From: Toxorhynchites rutilus septentrionalis
Lineage: Eukaryota > Arthropoda > Insecta > Diptera > Culicidae
Direction of reading: 5' to 3'
Assembly: GCF_029784135.1 (NCBI RefSeq)
Contig: NC_073746.1
Span: forward strand, 32,704,387 to 32,768,386
DNA: 64,000 nucleotides
The position numbers were made by a program, and so were the translations under genes. Below are positions 9,859-21,023 of this stretch, in pieces. The notes beneath the pieces are model-generated. The model did no database searches, was not told where the DNA came from, and worked only from the letters and a program-made list of their open reading frames with translations. Numbering within the stretch: position 1 is the stretch's first letter; each line of letters starts with the position of its first letter.

Positions 9859-11460
9859 TCAAAACCTCAAAATATCACTTATGTTTGATCGCGAGGAGAA
9901 ATTTTCCACAGAACTGAGCTCGGGTCGCAGGCCCGTTATAGCGCAGAATAGATCTGGCATGTCTCTGCTGAGGTCAAACGTATCGCTTTCAATGAGACAA
10001 TGTGGGTACATAAGCTCCAACTTCTTGAACAAGTCCATATTCTCTTTGTCCTCGGCATTCTCCTCACGCGCACGGCCAAATACATTGTCAAACGAAACTC
10101 TCGTCTCCACATTACAGTCCCTGAAGCGGCAGTATTCAAGCTGCGGCAGTTCGGATAGAATTCTGTAGATTGGCGCCTCTTCCTGTTTGTAAAAAAAGAA
10201 TGAAAATAGAATCAGAAAACACAGTTTTTTATGTAATGTAAAATTACTCACTACATTGACCGCGGTCAGCTTCAGCGTTGTTAACTTCTTCAATGCGCAA
10301 ATCTGATTGATTAGAGGATTTTCCAAAACCATCTCCTTAAGATGCAATTCCTCCAATTGTTGATTAATGATACCCAAATATCTTATCAGATTTGAGTTCG
10401 CGGCAACCGATCTTGCACTCACTTTGAAAATGTATTCGTTCTCAATGCACAACCGTTTCAGTTTCGGGGCACTTTCAAACGGCACAAATGAATCAACGTA
10501 TGTTGACATCTTTTCAAGTAGTGGCAGAGATAACTTGTTAACCGACCTGTGGCTGTGTATGTCAACACGCAAGCATAGCTTCTTTAGCTTTTTGAGATCA
10601 CCTATTGCGTTGAAGGAGTCATCACGCATGGCGGTTCCGTGGACTATCAATGTCTCTAAATTTTTGGCGACTTGGAAAATATCTTTGTAAGTTGCACAGA
10701 ACGAGCTATCGTCGTCACATATTTTCAAATATTTCAATTGAGCGAAGATTTGAAGATATCTGTCGTGAGAATCGTAGGGTTCGTAAGGTCTAGCAAAATG
10801 GAAACCACTCGCAGTACTGAGCGTCAGGCTGTGTAGATTTGTAAATGTGCCGGACCCAATTATACTGAACAACAATTGTTGGTCCTGGAACTTCACATCA
10901 AGCTCCTGGATCTGAGTGCTAAACATCTGCAGGAATGGGCTTATCGTCAGGCCCATGTCTTCCAACTGTAGCTTTGTCAAATTCGGTGCCTTTACAAGGC
11001 TGTGGGAAATTTCAACGCGGTTAACTCTTACTGAAGCACTGTAGCTAATTTTCCTCAGGTTCGGGAAGTTCCAGCACTGCAAGCTTCCAAACACATCATC
11101 TAGCGAGAAATGGCACATTTCGAAATTCAGATCCTCAACGTTGAACATCACCTCCTCGTGAGATAGGAACTTTTGTAGCGCTTCCAAAAAGCAGGTTTGT
11201 CGCTCGGCTGGAACCAACGCATCCGAAATCGTGTACGCGGGGTAGCGTTTCATCCTGTCAGAAACCTGTATACCAAAGTCACTGCAAAGGTTGGCTACGG
11301 AGATGTTGAACCGATGCTTCCGAATGTACCGATTGCTACTCAGAATATCGTACCATAGTTTACAAGTACGCATGGCAGAAAACTGATCTCTGATTTTTAA
11401 CTTATCGAAGATTAAATAGAATGTCTCCACCGGGAGCTGATTGATATAGTTTTGAGACAT
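9859..11460 (-). CDS. F-box/LRR protein A1 (two exons)
   Basis: A probable substrate-recognition subunit of an SCF ubiquitin ligase: the F-box would bind Skp1 and the leucine-rich repeats a target. Target and expression are unknown. The 510-residue product has an F-box at about residues 5-48 (INQLPVETFYLIFDKL, then TCKLWYDIL) and irregular LRRs from about 125 to 460 (NLRKISY, LHSLTLS, LKYLKICDD, LEELHLKEM, LEYCRFRDC). A 69 bp phase-0 intron at 10183-10251 (GTGAGT...ACAAACAG) separates 403 codons from 107. The intron is a multiple of three and has no stop, so retention would keep the frame. The start is the ATG of MSQNYIN at 11460; upstream in-frame codons are not ATG. It is closely similar to A2. 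The F-box assignment is firm; SCF function is family knowledge. Confidence 0.9.
   Translation of the reverse strand: MSQNYINQLPVETFYLIFDKLKIRDQFSAMRTCKLWYDILSSNRYIRKHRFNISVANLCSDFGIQVSDRMKRYPAYTISDALVPAERQTCFLEALQKFLSHEEVMFNVEDLNFEMCHFSLDDVFGSLQCWNFPNLRKISYSASVRVNRVEISHSLVKAPNLTKLQLEDMGLTISPFLQMFSTQIQELDVKFQDQQLLFSIIGSGTFTNLHSLTLSTASGFHFARPYEPYDSHDRYLQIFAQLKYLKICDDDSSFCATYKDIFQVAKNLETLIVHGTAMRDDSFNAIGDLKKLKKLCLRVDIHSHRSVNKLSLPLLEKMSTYVDSFVPFESAPKLKRLCIENEYIFKVSARSVAANSNLIRYLGIINQQLEELHLKEMVLENPLINQICALKKLTTLKLTAVNVVSNFTLHKKLCFLILFSFFFYKQEEAPIYRILSELPQLEYCRFRDCNVETRVSFDNVFGRAREENAEDKENMDLFKKLELMYPHCLIESDTFDLSRDMPDLFCAITGLRPELSSVENFSSRSNISDILRF
10183..10251 (-). other. intron of F-box gene A1
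   Basis: Donor GTGAGT and acceptor ACAAACAG on the minus strand, phase 0, 69 bp. The same site is used in A2, B1 and B2. The encoded stretch is Phe/Leu-rich and aligns poorly with the flanking LRR, which supports removal by splicing. Confidence 0.85.
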
Positions 11461-12271
11461 GATCACAACCGAATATACGAATTAATGCACTTAAGTTACG
11501 AGAGAATCGTGAGCTTGAATGTGAGAATGAGAATGAATGTATGTACCGAGATCATCCGTCCTCTGAACAAATCTGAACTGATAAACTACCAGGTTCTATC
11601 AGGTTTTTTATAGCTGTCAGCACTGCAGAAGCCTTAAATCTACCTCGTAGTGGGTACACATTGGGAAAACATACCTACCAAAGCTACCTAGCTAGCAGGA
11701 ACAGCTGCATGTTGAAGTCTGGCAATCCAGAAAACACTACCAGGTATAACTCTACATTGAGATTGTACTGAGTTCCATCTCTGCCTGCTCCAGAAAAGAT
11801 GCTAGCAAGTGAATTTCAGTGTAGCAAGTCAATTTCAGTGTAGCTACCCGCTCTCTCAGGTGGTTAGCTGTTTTATATGAACACATCCAGTGGTTCGATC
11901 ATAACATGTAACAAAGCAAAAAATGTCACGAGGAACAACTTAAACAATGTTTTCTCCAGGAATATCATTTGTTAAATGACTTTGAAAATGCTGGAAACAT
12001 CCGGCATAAGGTTACGAAAATCAATAAAAACTAAATTTTTAAAGAAAACTTCGCCTTTGAAGACTGTGAATGCAAGTTTCAATGAAGTATTGTTATTTTA
12101 ATTTTTTGAACTACATTACTACATTACATTACATTACTTATTAATGTTAGCTCTATTTTTTTGTTATAGAAACAATACAGTCTTAGTCTCACAGACCGAA
12201 ATCAAAAGTTTTGTTTTGAGGAGGCTAAATTAAACGACAATTGAAACAGAATGAAGTAGAAAAAACAGGAA
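11461..12271. other. upstream region of F-box gene A1
   Basis: Holds the 5' flank of A1. About 11560-11880 (for example GGAACAGCTG, TGAGATTGT, GCTAGCAA and TAGCTACCCG) is matched upstream of A2 at about 25830-26060, so the promoter region was copied with the gene. No other gene was recognised. Confidence 0.6.
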
Positions 12272-12773
12272 GTGGGTATATAGATATCTATGGTATAACC
12301 GCAAGGGTGACGTAGGACTATCGTTGATTTAGAGATCATTTGTTTGAAGTTGAATCTAAATCCATTCTGAATGAATGAATAAATGAATATTTGGGGGACT
12401 TCGAAAACGAGAGCGTTATGTTGGAAGCTCAAGGTTTTATACATCCAATATTGGATACAAAAAACGTTGTTCTGAAGAATAATCTTCAGAAGCTTTCCTG
12501 CTAACTGCACTTGATTGACAAATCACAAAACCAAATGTATGTGGTCGCAGTATTATATGGATATAAAACATTAAAATAAACTCGCATGAATGTATTTTTC
12601 AATTCACAGGGAACTGGCAGATTATTTTTTAGCAACGATTAGATCTTTCCGGAATTTTCTCGATGCTGAATGGCATCCAAACGAAAATACTCCTTTCAGT
12701 TTGGCCTGCAAAAAACTTTTCTGAACTCTAATCCATCAAATTTGGAGACCCTAAAAGGGCCGTTGATTATATG

Positions 12774-13118
12774 CTAAGCTAATATAGCACACTCTCCTTG
12801 GATTCGACAGGCCAGCTGAATGTCCTTGGGCATGGTGTGACGCGTTTTGTTGGATAGCACACAAATTGGTATCTTCGAATAGGCCTCCTGCAGCGTCATA
12901 ACCGTGGAACTTTGGAAGCGCAAGTTGGTTTTGAAGTCCTGAGCAATTTCACGAATCAAATGCTGCAAAGGTAGCTTGCGGATCAGCAATTCGGTCGACT
13001 TCTGATAGCGACGAATTTCACGCAAAGTTCCCGGTCGATAGCGATGCGGCTGGTGCGCTTATCCGAGCTGCTTTCGTGGTGCCTTACCACCGAAAGACTA
13101 ACGAGCTGTCTGCTTGGT
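12774..13118 (-). pseudogene. histone H3 pseudogene
   Basis: Histone H3 is a core nucleosome protein of about 135 residues. The minus strand reads TKQTAR, then a stop at the position of Lys9, then GGKAPRKQL, then [42 protein letters not shown], a shifted EDTNLCAI and [16 protein letters not shown]. About 18-20 residues between QL(A) and HRYRPG are deleted, two residues (Val-Ala) are missing before LREIRR, and two frameshifts surround EDTNLCAI. It cannot make H3. It lies between the two ends of a HINE-like element, which suggests capture by that element. Identity as H3 is certain; whether the source was H3 or H3.3 is not resolvable. Confidence 0.93.
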
Positions 13119-13404
13119 CCCAAACAAACGAGTCCTCACGGTGCGAGAGTAGAGTAAGAAATGAACGAAAGCAAAGGAAGCACCATATTATATAAGCCAT
13201 AAAAGTATAGAATGTAAACCCCACCCTCTTTATTATATAAGCTTACTGTATACTTACTTCGATGTTATTCGTTTCTCTCCTCCTGATGGATTCCCTTCTG
13301 GCCTAAGGTGCACAAACAGGCTCTTGGTGACACCGTTCATCAGCGCTTTCAAGATAAACGAAGTTAGCTTCACCACAACAGCGACAACATGCTCCAATCG
13401 CTGT

Positions 13405-13460
13405 TCAATTATAACTGAGTTGGTTTCAGAGCGGCGCTCGCTTATATACCGATTGGTGAT
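13405..13460 (-). promoter_or_regulatory. remnant promoter of the captured histone H3
   Basis: On the minus strand, ACCAATCGG (CCAAT box, 13452-13456) is followed 3 bases later by TATATAAG (13441-13448), 320 bp upstream of the H3 coding remnant and in the correct orientation. A GTAAGT at 13257-13252 could be the donor of a leader intron. Inferred only. Confidence 0.45.
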
Positions 13461-13729
13461 TTCAATAGCCTGTTTTGAAAGCAATTTTAAGGCTATTGAA
13501 ACAAGTTTTTGGATGAAAAAGTAACAAGTATATAACGCGTAGACATTTTATCTTTCGAATGAAGTGTTTATCATACCATTTCGTTCAATTGTTTAAGAGC
13601 TATTAACGCTCAAAATCTCGGTCTCCGGCGTAACGCTTTCGTTTTCGAAACTTTGATTTTACACCCCGGTATAGAAATGAAGGACGTAGCCCTACGTCAA
13701 AAAAAATATATATTTTTTTCATTCAATTA

Positions 13730-14084
13730 TACAATGATTCTCCTCTAATTGGACATCTAGCTTATTGGACAGACCTGTAATGCAACAGGGATAGTTGGAT
13801 ATTTAATCATCTAACACACTTATTGTAAACATTCTTTGCGCAAGTTTCTACAACACGATACATTTTTAGGAGTGTTTTCAACCATTTTCCAACCATTTCA
13901 CTAGATCATGTATTTTGCACACTTTTTTAATGATTATGCGTTAGAGTTTCAATAATTTCCCTATTTTAACTTGTTTTTCACATCGTGTTGTATTTGTATT
14001 TGTTGTCCAATTACAAGTCACCATCGCCTCTAATGCGACACTGAGTGGTACCTTTGTATGTCCAGTTAGAGATTAATCACTGTA
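13730..14084. mobile_element. TA-flanked MITE, larger copy
   Basis: Inverted ends TACAATGATTC...CTAATTGGACA and, from the right, TACAGTGATTA...CTAACTGGACA. The interior shares GGACAGACCTGTAATG and GCGACACTGAGTGGT with the next element, so the two belong to one Tc1/mariner-type MITE family. No coding sequence. Confidence 0.7.
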
Positions 14085-14243
14085 TTTGTTTACTTCAAAT
14101 AAATACAAATAACGCCTAAAAATACAAAACATATTGTCTTAAATTATTAAAACACGCACGGTCTGTGACACCGTGCAAGAGTATACGAGTTATACGAGTT
14201 ACGCGCGAGTACAAGAGAATTGAAACTTTGTTTTATTGTCTAG

Positions 14244-14506
14244 TACAGTAATTTACATTTAATGCGACAGTTTGCTAATTGGACAGACCTGTAATGTGAT
14301 ACGTTTAACTCGACATTTTTACCTCTATTTGAACATTTTTGTAAACATCGAGTTCGGGGCCCAAATTATGGCCCCACATTGAAAGTGGCCACCAGACGTC
14401 GACACTGTACCACTCGCATCGAAAATGTCCGATTACAGGTCAAAATCGCCTCCAATGCGACACTGAGTGGTTTCTCCGCATGTCGCATTAAATGTCAATT
14501 ACTGTA
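14244..14506. mobile_element. TA-flanked MITE, smaller copy
   Basis: Terminal inverted repeats of about 26 bp (TACAGTAATT[T/G]ACATTTAA...) differ at one position between the ends. TA at both outer ends fits the Tc1/mariner target site. 263 bp, non-coding. Confidence 0.85.
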
Positions 14507-15425
14507 CTGCATTCATTTTCCAATGACTTTTTTAAACAGTCAACGTTTGGTAGACCGCAGCCTAACATTTGCGCAAATAGTCGCCCGTAATACCCAAAAG
14601 TTTGGCTACCCCTGATCTATATGAATAAAAATGGAAGATCAAATATGTTGCTAAGCGCAAACCCCGAAGAAGGAATAGTCCGATTTGAACCGTCTTTATT
14701 TTGTTGTATTTCTCTGTCCATAGATCAATATAGTGGAGAGAATAGTCGGAAATTTTTCGGAAAACTCTAAAAGAACGTCGGAAAGTTCGGAAAATTGAAT
14801 ACCCATATGTTCGAAAATTACATCATGATAAGCGTTGTTAGTCCATTCCCTATTTGCGCTTGCAGAATTGATCTTTGTTTGAAGGTGAAAATTGATTTTC
14901 TGGCGAAATAATGAAATCCTACACCCAAACTAGCGTTCGCAGAAAACATTTCATCTTCAGCAGAAAAGCTGCTTTTTCGTCTGCTGAAGGGTCAAATTTG
15001 TATTTTCTAAGAGTAAAAGTATAAAATAAGTAAAAAAATTTGGGACGTGGGACATATGATGAATTCGCTAATTGTGGATAATGGAAATCCAACGTGCCCA
15101 ACGTGTTTATTTTAGTCTTATAAATGCCCTAGACTAATGAAGGAGCGGTGTGATAACTGCTAACTGCTACTTGCCTAATTATTTACTTGCTTTTAGTACA
15201 TTATTATGTTTAATCACAATGGAACCGTTTAACTTAAAAAGTTTTTTTTACTTATTTTATTTTCTAGTTTTTAGTACATTGTCTGTTTCATTACAATATT
15301 TATCTACAATAAAACCGTTGTACTATATTCTATTAGTCAAATCATTTCATTCAATACCGATACTGAGTGGATTGCAAAAAAATATATGTGTTCTCCAAGT
15401 CAAGTTCGTTCGTTCCATACACATA
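14507..15425. other. intergenic with old dispersed repeat
   Basis: About 14620-14920 (AAAATGGAAGATCAAAT, CCCGAAGAAG, TTACATCATGATAAGCGTTGTTAG) is matched at about 26310-26600. Both lie upstream of an A gene, so the repeat predates the F-box duplication. No gene recognised. Confidence 0.55.
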
Positions 15426-16714
15426 TTAGGCTGTCAAAAAAGTCCTGCGGTATTTTTTTTGAATTTTCATTTGTTCATAAAATTAGTTACAATCATCTGT
15501 TTTAAGTCAAATATGCGCCGTTTTGTTCGATGACTTGTTCCCAACGAGATGCCAACTTCATAATACCCCTGTTATAGAAGCTCGCTTCCTTATTGGCACT
15601 AAAATTCTCGGATAGCCAATTTTCACAGGCCTCTTTTGTGGCTAACCTCTGACTACCTAGCTCGTTCGCCATGGACAAAAATAGGTGGTGGTCATTTGGT
15701 GCAAGGTCCGGACTATACGGCGGATGCAAAAGAACCTCCCATCCGAGCTCCCGGAGCTTCTGGCGCGTCACCAAAGAAGTGTGTGGCCTGGCGTTGTCCT
15801 GATGGAAGACAATGCGGCCTCTGTTTATCAAAGATGGCCTCTTCTTCATGAGTGCTACCTTCAAGCGGTCCAGTTGTTGGCAGTACAGGTCCGAATTGAG
15901 CGTTTGGCCATAGGGAAGCAGCTCATAATAGATTATTCCTTGACAATCCCACCAAACGCACAGCAGAACCTTCCTGGCCGCTAATGAGGGCTTGGCCACT
16001 GTCTGAGCCGCTTCAGCGGTCTTCGACCACGACCGCTTGCGCTTCACGTTGTCGTAAGTGACCCACTTTTCATCGCCAGTCACCATCCGCTTCAGAAACG
16101 GGTCGATTTTGTTGCGATTCAGCAGCGATTCACATGCGTCGATACGGTCAAAGATGTTTTTTGCGTCAAGGTGTGTGGCACCCATACATCGAGCTTCTTT
16201 GTGAATCCAAGCTTCTTCAAATGGTTAATAACGGTTTGATGACTTATCCCCAGCTCTTGGCCGATGCTACGGCTGCTACTATGCCGGTCTTTCTCGGCTA
16301 ATTCAGCGATTTTTTTTCGCAATTTTCGACGACAGGCCTTCCGGAACGTGGCGCATCTTCGACGACTTCTACACCAGAACGAAAACGTTGAAACCATCGT
16401 TGTGCGGTGGAAACGGAAACTGTATCGGGTCCATAAACTGCACAAATTTTATTGGCAGCTTGAGGTGCATTTTTGCCTTTGTCATAGTAGTACTGTTAAA
16501 TATGTCGGATTTTCTCTTTATTTTGCTCCATATTTGCGATACTATAACTCACGAAGGACTTAACCAAACAAAACACTGTCAAGGACTATATTATAGCGCG
16601 CAAAAATACCTTTCCAACAAGCTATATTATGACTCGATACAATAAATACAACTAGAACTACGCGCTTACAACGACACCTCGCGGAAATACCGCAGGACTT
16701 TTTTGACAGCCTAA
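15426..16714 (-). mobile_element. mariner element, complete ends
   Basis: A 1289 bp element with perfect 30 bp terminal inverted repeats (TTAGGCTGTCAAAAAAGTCC and ten more bases) and a TA at each side (15424-15425, 16715-16716). Length and ends are typical of mariner. It sits between F-box genes A1 and B1. The first element of the window is a near-identical sibling. Confidence 0.95.
15502..16532 (-). pseudogene. mariner transposase, several lesions
   Basis: Reads from MEQNKEKIRHI near 16532 to the terminal NGAYLT. Helix-turn-helix parts (RWFQRFRSGVEVVED, RSIGQELGISHQTV) bind the inverted repeats. The DD34D catalytic residues are all present: Asp in VTGDEKW, Asp in HQDNARPH, and Asp 35 positions later in PYSPDLAPND. 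An early in-frame stop directly follows RHI. There are two frameshifts, one in the linker before KIAELAEKD and one near WVPHT. No full-length enzyme can be made. The C-terminal 227 residues remain open and are nearly identical to the copy at the window start. Confidence 0.9.
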
Positions 16715-16716
16715 TA

Positions 16717-17915
16717 TCTCAATTAACATTTTTTGAGATAACATGCAATCAGCTATTTCGTTGTAGCGGCGGATAAATTGGATTTTTCAATATCATGGGA
16801 TAAGCAGTTTAACAATGACAGCATAATAAAGGTGTTTTATAAATTCGGTCAGTTCCTATTGGTCAAATTAATAGAAAGTGTGGGACATCCCTACAGACAT
16901 ACAAACAAACATTTCAAGCTAAATAAAACCGTTTAAACCGTTTAATAAAGTAATTTGATATTTCGTGATTGCGGCCATCTCGGATTTGGATTTTTCATGG
17001 TCTACTAATCAAGCCCTTTCATTTGATACCCATATTAATGGGGTTTTGAGAAAATATGTAGTAGCGTTTAGATAACGCTTGACATTTAACAGCTATTCAA
17101 CTGTTTATCTCATGGAAAATAATATTTTATTAATTGTGATAGACGCGTGGAAATATTTTCTATTAATTGATGCAAACATCTTTCCAATCTATTAAGAAAT
17201 GTTCGAGTTACAAGCATTCGGAATCTTTATTTTTTTCCTGCATGTTCTGTGTTTAGGTTTTCATTTCACCCCTATATAATACGGTTAGACGTAGTTGAAA
17301 AATAATAATTCCCATATGTTTAACAATGACATCGTTGTTAGTCCAGTTGGATTTCACGTTTACGGAATTAAGCTTCGTGTTCTGTTGGTGTGAAGAGAAA
17401 AAGGCAATGAATACTCAGGAGAAATAAAGCGGTTTGAAAATGAAAATTATGAATGAAAATTTACATTTATGTAACAAACATATATTCCATGTCAAGGAGA
17501 AAGATGTTATTTGCAAGTGAATCAAGAATCTTGAGCTAAAATTGTGTCTGAAAATAAATTTTCATTATAATGACGAGATTAGGTAGAAGTACTAGGAAAT
17601 TTATAATGAAAAAGGAAATTGTAAAGAACCAATTAAAAAATATATCAACGAAACACTCAATTCTCAATTAATGAATGAATGATTATTTCGGGGAACTTAA
17701 AAACGAGAGTGTTACATCGGAGTCACAAGGTTTTAAGCCTCGATAACTCTTTGTTGACTAAACGAAGTGCCATGACCACCTCATCTCATTCGAAATTTCA
17801 AATGTCCACGAGTTATATGCCTCGCCAACAATTGATAGAGTCGAAGAAGTTTTAAGTCTCTATAACAACAACAAATTATTGAAATCACAAAAATCTATAA
17901 ATACGGGTACTTGCT
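16717..17915. other. intergenic with HINE fragment, up to the assembly gap
   Basis: About 17061-17297 is the 5' end of a HINE-like element on the minus strand (GTTTAGATAACGC to CGGTTAGACGTAGTTGAA), truncated. The rest is AT-rich with dispersed-repeat pieces such as CATCGTTGTTAGTCCA. No gene recognised. Confidence 0.55.
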
Positions 17916-18415
17916 NNNNNNNNNNNNNNNNNNNNNNNNNNNNNNNNNNNNNNNNNNNNNNNNNNNNNNNNNNNNNNNNNNNNNNNNNNNNNNNNNNNNN
18001 NNNNNNNNNNNNNNNNNNNNNNNNNNNNNNNNNNNNNNNNNNNNNNNNNNNNNNNNNNNNNNNNNNNNNNNNNNNNNNNNNNNNNNNNNNNNNNNNNNNN
18101 NNNNNNNNNNNNNNNNNNNNNNNNNNNNNNNNNNNNNNNNNNNNNNNNNNNNNNNNNNNNNNNNNNNNNNNNNNNNNNNNNNNNNNNNNNNNNNNNNNNN
18201 NNNNNNNNNNNNNNNNNNNNNNNNNNNNNNNNNNNNNNNNNNNNNNNNNNNNNNNNNNNNNNNNNNNNNNNNNNNNNNNNNNNNNNNNNNNNNNNNNNNN
18301 NNNNNNNNNNNNNNNNNNNNNNNNNNNNNNNNNNNNNNNNNNNNNNNNNNNNNNNNNNNNNNNNNNNNNNNNNNNNNNNNNNNNNNNNNNNNNNNNNNNN
18401 NNNNNNNNNNNNNNN
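17916..18415. other. assembly gap, 500 N
   Basis: Exactly 500 N, the usual placeholder for unknown length. The right edge emerges in an (AAGAAAG)n-type repeat, like the one at 28679-28884, so a simple repeat probably caused the gap. Frames across it are artefacts. Confidence 0.98.
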
Positions 18416-18776
18416 AAGAAAGAAGAAAGAAGAAATAAGAAAGAAGAAAGCAGAAATATTGATGATAATAATAAGTTAGCATTGGAAAAACGAGAGAACA
18501 TGTTTTTTGCTATGAAGTTTTTGAGAAGAAACTGTCATTTTCTTATAATCTCTTATAAATCTTATAATATTTTTCTAAAGTATCGGAATCAGTGTAACCT
18601 ATATCTTTATTTTGTATTTATGTATTTAATGGTCCAACTTTAAAACAAGTTTTGTTGTTAATTTTCTCACGATCTCTTAACATATGCCACGCCGTTTATA
18701 CTCAGAAGGCATGTCACCGGTGGTTCTCAGCGCTAAGGCACCTCCATTGTGGATGAGTTTCAAACTTCCAATGAGA

Positions 18777-20694
18777 TCAATCACGTAGATCAACACTGCT
18801 AAACCCATTATCAATCACTTCGGACATCTGTCGGCTACCATTATAGGTACAGTTGGTTTCAATTTCTTTAATAGATATGTCCGGGAGCTCGAGTTTCAGC
18901 GTCTCGAAGAAGTCTTTTTTCTCTTCGTCCTCCAGGTTCACAGTTCGCTTGCAGTGCCAGTCGTACTGATGCTCGGGATACTTCACCAGATTACACCAAC
19001 TCATGGAAAAAACCTGCAACGCTGGCAGCTTGCGGAGAATCTTCATTACATCGGCCTCGTGCTGTTTGAAGAAGAGAAAAATACCAAATTGGACCACTCA
19101 AAACTGTAATACTACTTACCACCTCCACAAGTCTCATTTCCAATGCCTTCAGCTTTTTCAAATCACGTATCAAATCGAGAAGTGTAGGGTCCACATCCAC
19201 TCGGCTGAGACGCAGCACCTCCAGCTGCTGGCTAATTAAGTCTAGCGATGTTTGCATGGCATCCCCCTTGGCGGGTATTATTTTCGGTCTTATCAAGCTG
19301 TGATTCTTGATACATAACCATCTCAACATCGGAACACTTCCCAGCGGTGCGAATGAACCAATGTACGTTGTCAGCTTCTCGAGTTTCGGAAGATGTAATT
19401 TATTCACTTCGTAGTATCCGAGTATGTTAACCATTAAGCATAGTTTCTTCAGCTTTGTGATGTTACTTATCGCGTTGAACGAACCCGCACTCATGTCCTT
19501 GCCAATGATGATCAACGTTTCCAAGCTTAAAACATGTTGGAAAATATCCTCGTAAATGGCGAAAAATAGGCTATCATTGTCGCATATTTTCAGAAACTTC
19601 AACTGAGCAAATATTGTTTTGTGGTTGGCGCTGAAATCGTACGTTTGGAACACTTTCGGGAGATGATTTCCTGCTGCAGTGTTAAGCGTTAGGCTGTGCA
19701 GATTGATGAATGTACCGTTATCAATTGCTTTGAACAATATTTCCTGATCCAGAAACTTCATATCAAGCTCTTTGATCTGACGGCTATATATTCTCACCAG
19801 TGGACTGACTGTCAATTTCGGGTCTACAATCTCCAGCTGTCTGAACCTCGGAGCTTTTATGGTGATGTAGTCATTGTTTTTAACCCACACCGAAGCGTGA
19901 TAGCTAATTCTTCTAAGCCTCGGAAAATGCCAAGATCGTGAACTTTCAAATATATCGCGAAGCGAGTATTGGTCCAATCTGAAAAACAGCTCCTCCACAT
20001 GGACCATCACTTCCGCACTCGATAGGAAAGCTCGCAGCGCTTTCAAAAATCCTGCTTTCTGCTCCATCGACACATATCCCAAAATCTTGGTCGGAAATGT
20101 ATCCGAAATCAAAAAAGATCGATACCGTTGCATGCGTTCGGCGTTCCACAAACCGACGCCACCATCACCACCACCGTCACAAAGGTTTTTCATGCATAAC
20201 TTAAAGCGACGTTGCAGGAGAAACCGTCCTTCATTTAGAATATCGTACCAATACCTGCAAGTGGTCATAATTGTCATGTGTTCTTGGACTGTTAACTTAT
20301 CGAAAATTGCAGTCAACGCTACAAATGGTAGTATTTCGTTAATGTTCATAGAATGTAGCGATTCATCGGAAACTGTTTCCAATATTTCCTCGGGTAATAT
20401 TTCACCATCGTTGATATGATCTTGTGACTTATCCAAAACTGTTGTCAACGCTTCCTCTGCCAATTTGTCGGTAATATCGGGTAATGTCGGATCTGGCGAC
20501 TCATCACGGACTGTTGCCAACGCTTCTTCCGTCAATTTGTCGTTGATATTACAATGACCTAACGACTCATCGAAAACTGATACTCCCACTGGCAATTTTT
20601 TGTTAATGTTGATAGTAACTGGCGACCCATCGAAACCTGCGACCAACTCTTCTTCCGGCAGTTTGTCGTGCATTATGACCGAATGTACCGACAT
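18777..20694 (-). CDS. F-box/LRR protein B1 with N-terminal repeat extension (two exons)
   Basis: A probable SCF-ligase adaptor, subtype B; target unknown. Exon 1 gives 525 codons, a 58 bp intron (19062-19119, GTAAGT...TTCAAACAG, phase 0) follows, and exon 2 adds 94, for 619 residues. The F-box starts at about residue 117 (NINEILPFVALTAIFDKL, then TCRYWYDIL), and LRRs run from about 230 to 580. Residues 1-116 are five degenerate copies of the first F-box segment, each 21-27 residues with a core like INDKLxEEALATVxDES. B2 starts directly with its F-box behind the same MSLHSV-like start, so the extension is a B1-specific expansion. An internal Met (MNINEILPF) could give a B2-like form. Two frames meet exactly at the intron. 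Confidence 0.88.
19062..19119 (-). other. intron of F-box gene B1
   Basis: 58 bp, GTAAGT to AACAG, phase 0. It shifts the frame if retained, unlike the introns of the A subtype. Confidence 0.9.
20333..20694 (-). repeat. intragenic tandem repeat in F-box gene B1
   Basis: Six successive units of 63-81 bp, all multiples of three, encode related segments (IMHDKLPEEELV, ININKKLPVGVS, NINDKLTEEALA, DITDKLAEEALT, INDGEILPEEIL, NINEILPFVALT). The last one is the true F-box start. Confidence 0.85.
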
Positions 20695-21023
20695 GTTTAT
20701 ACCAGAATTTGAATTATCCTTACACCAACCGACGTTCGCTATTAAATCTAGACTGTGGATGAGAGCCCTCGCTCCGCCTCAATAGGTAGAAGCTAGAGCT
20801 TCATTTGAGACATAAATCTACCTGTTTGATAAAGTTTCTTTCCGGAGATGAAAAGCAACACTTCACAAAACGTACTTAAATCCGAATTCTACGAACAGGT
20901 AAAATCTCTATTACTGCTGATTCATACACAAATGAAACAGCACTAATTGTAATTTGAAATGTCTAAAATAGCCTCTGAAATGCGAACTATTCTTGCATTA
21001 TTGCTACCCGTGCTTACATCATA
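20695..21023. other. upstream region of F-box gene B1
   Basis: The 5' flank of B1, with CCAACCGACG, CAATAGGTAGAAGCTAGA and similar blocks that recur upstream of B2 at about 37936-38010. No gene recognised. Confidence 0.6.

Larger units (their letters stand above)
12272..13700 (-). mobile_element. divergent HINE/Helentron-like element carrying a histone H3 fragment
   Basis: The left end (12272-12320) matches the hairpin end of copy 1: GTGGG, palindromic ATs, ATAACCGCAAGG, then TGACGTAGGACTA. The right end (13686-13700) is the inverted subterminal repeat GTAGCCCTACGTCAA followed by A/T-rich flank. The two ends are in the same relative orientation and distance as in the 1.1-1.3 kb copies. Instead of the ~95 bp array it encloses a histone H3 pseudogene and an upstream CCAAT/TATA region. 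The terminal segment (CCCCGGTATAGAAATGAAGG) recurs inverted at about 45965-45995. Confidence 0.6.

Noticed and set aside
17860..18643. Open frames across the N gap
   Set aside because: Artefact of unknown bases.
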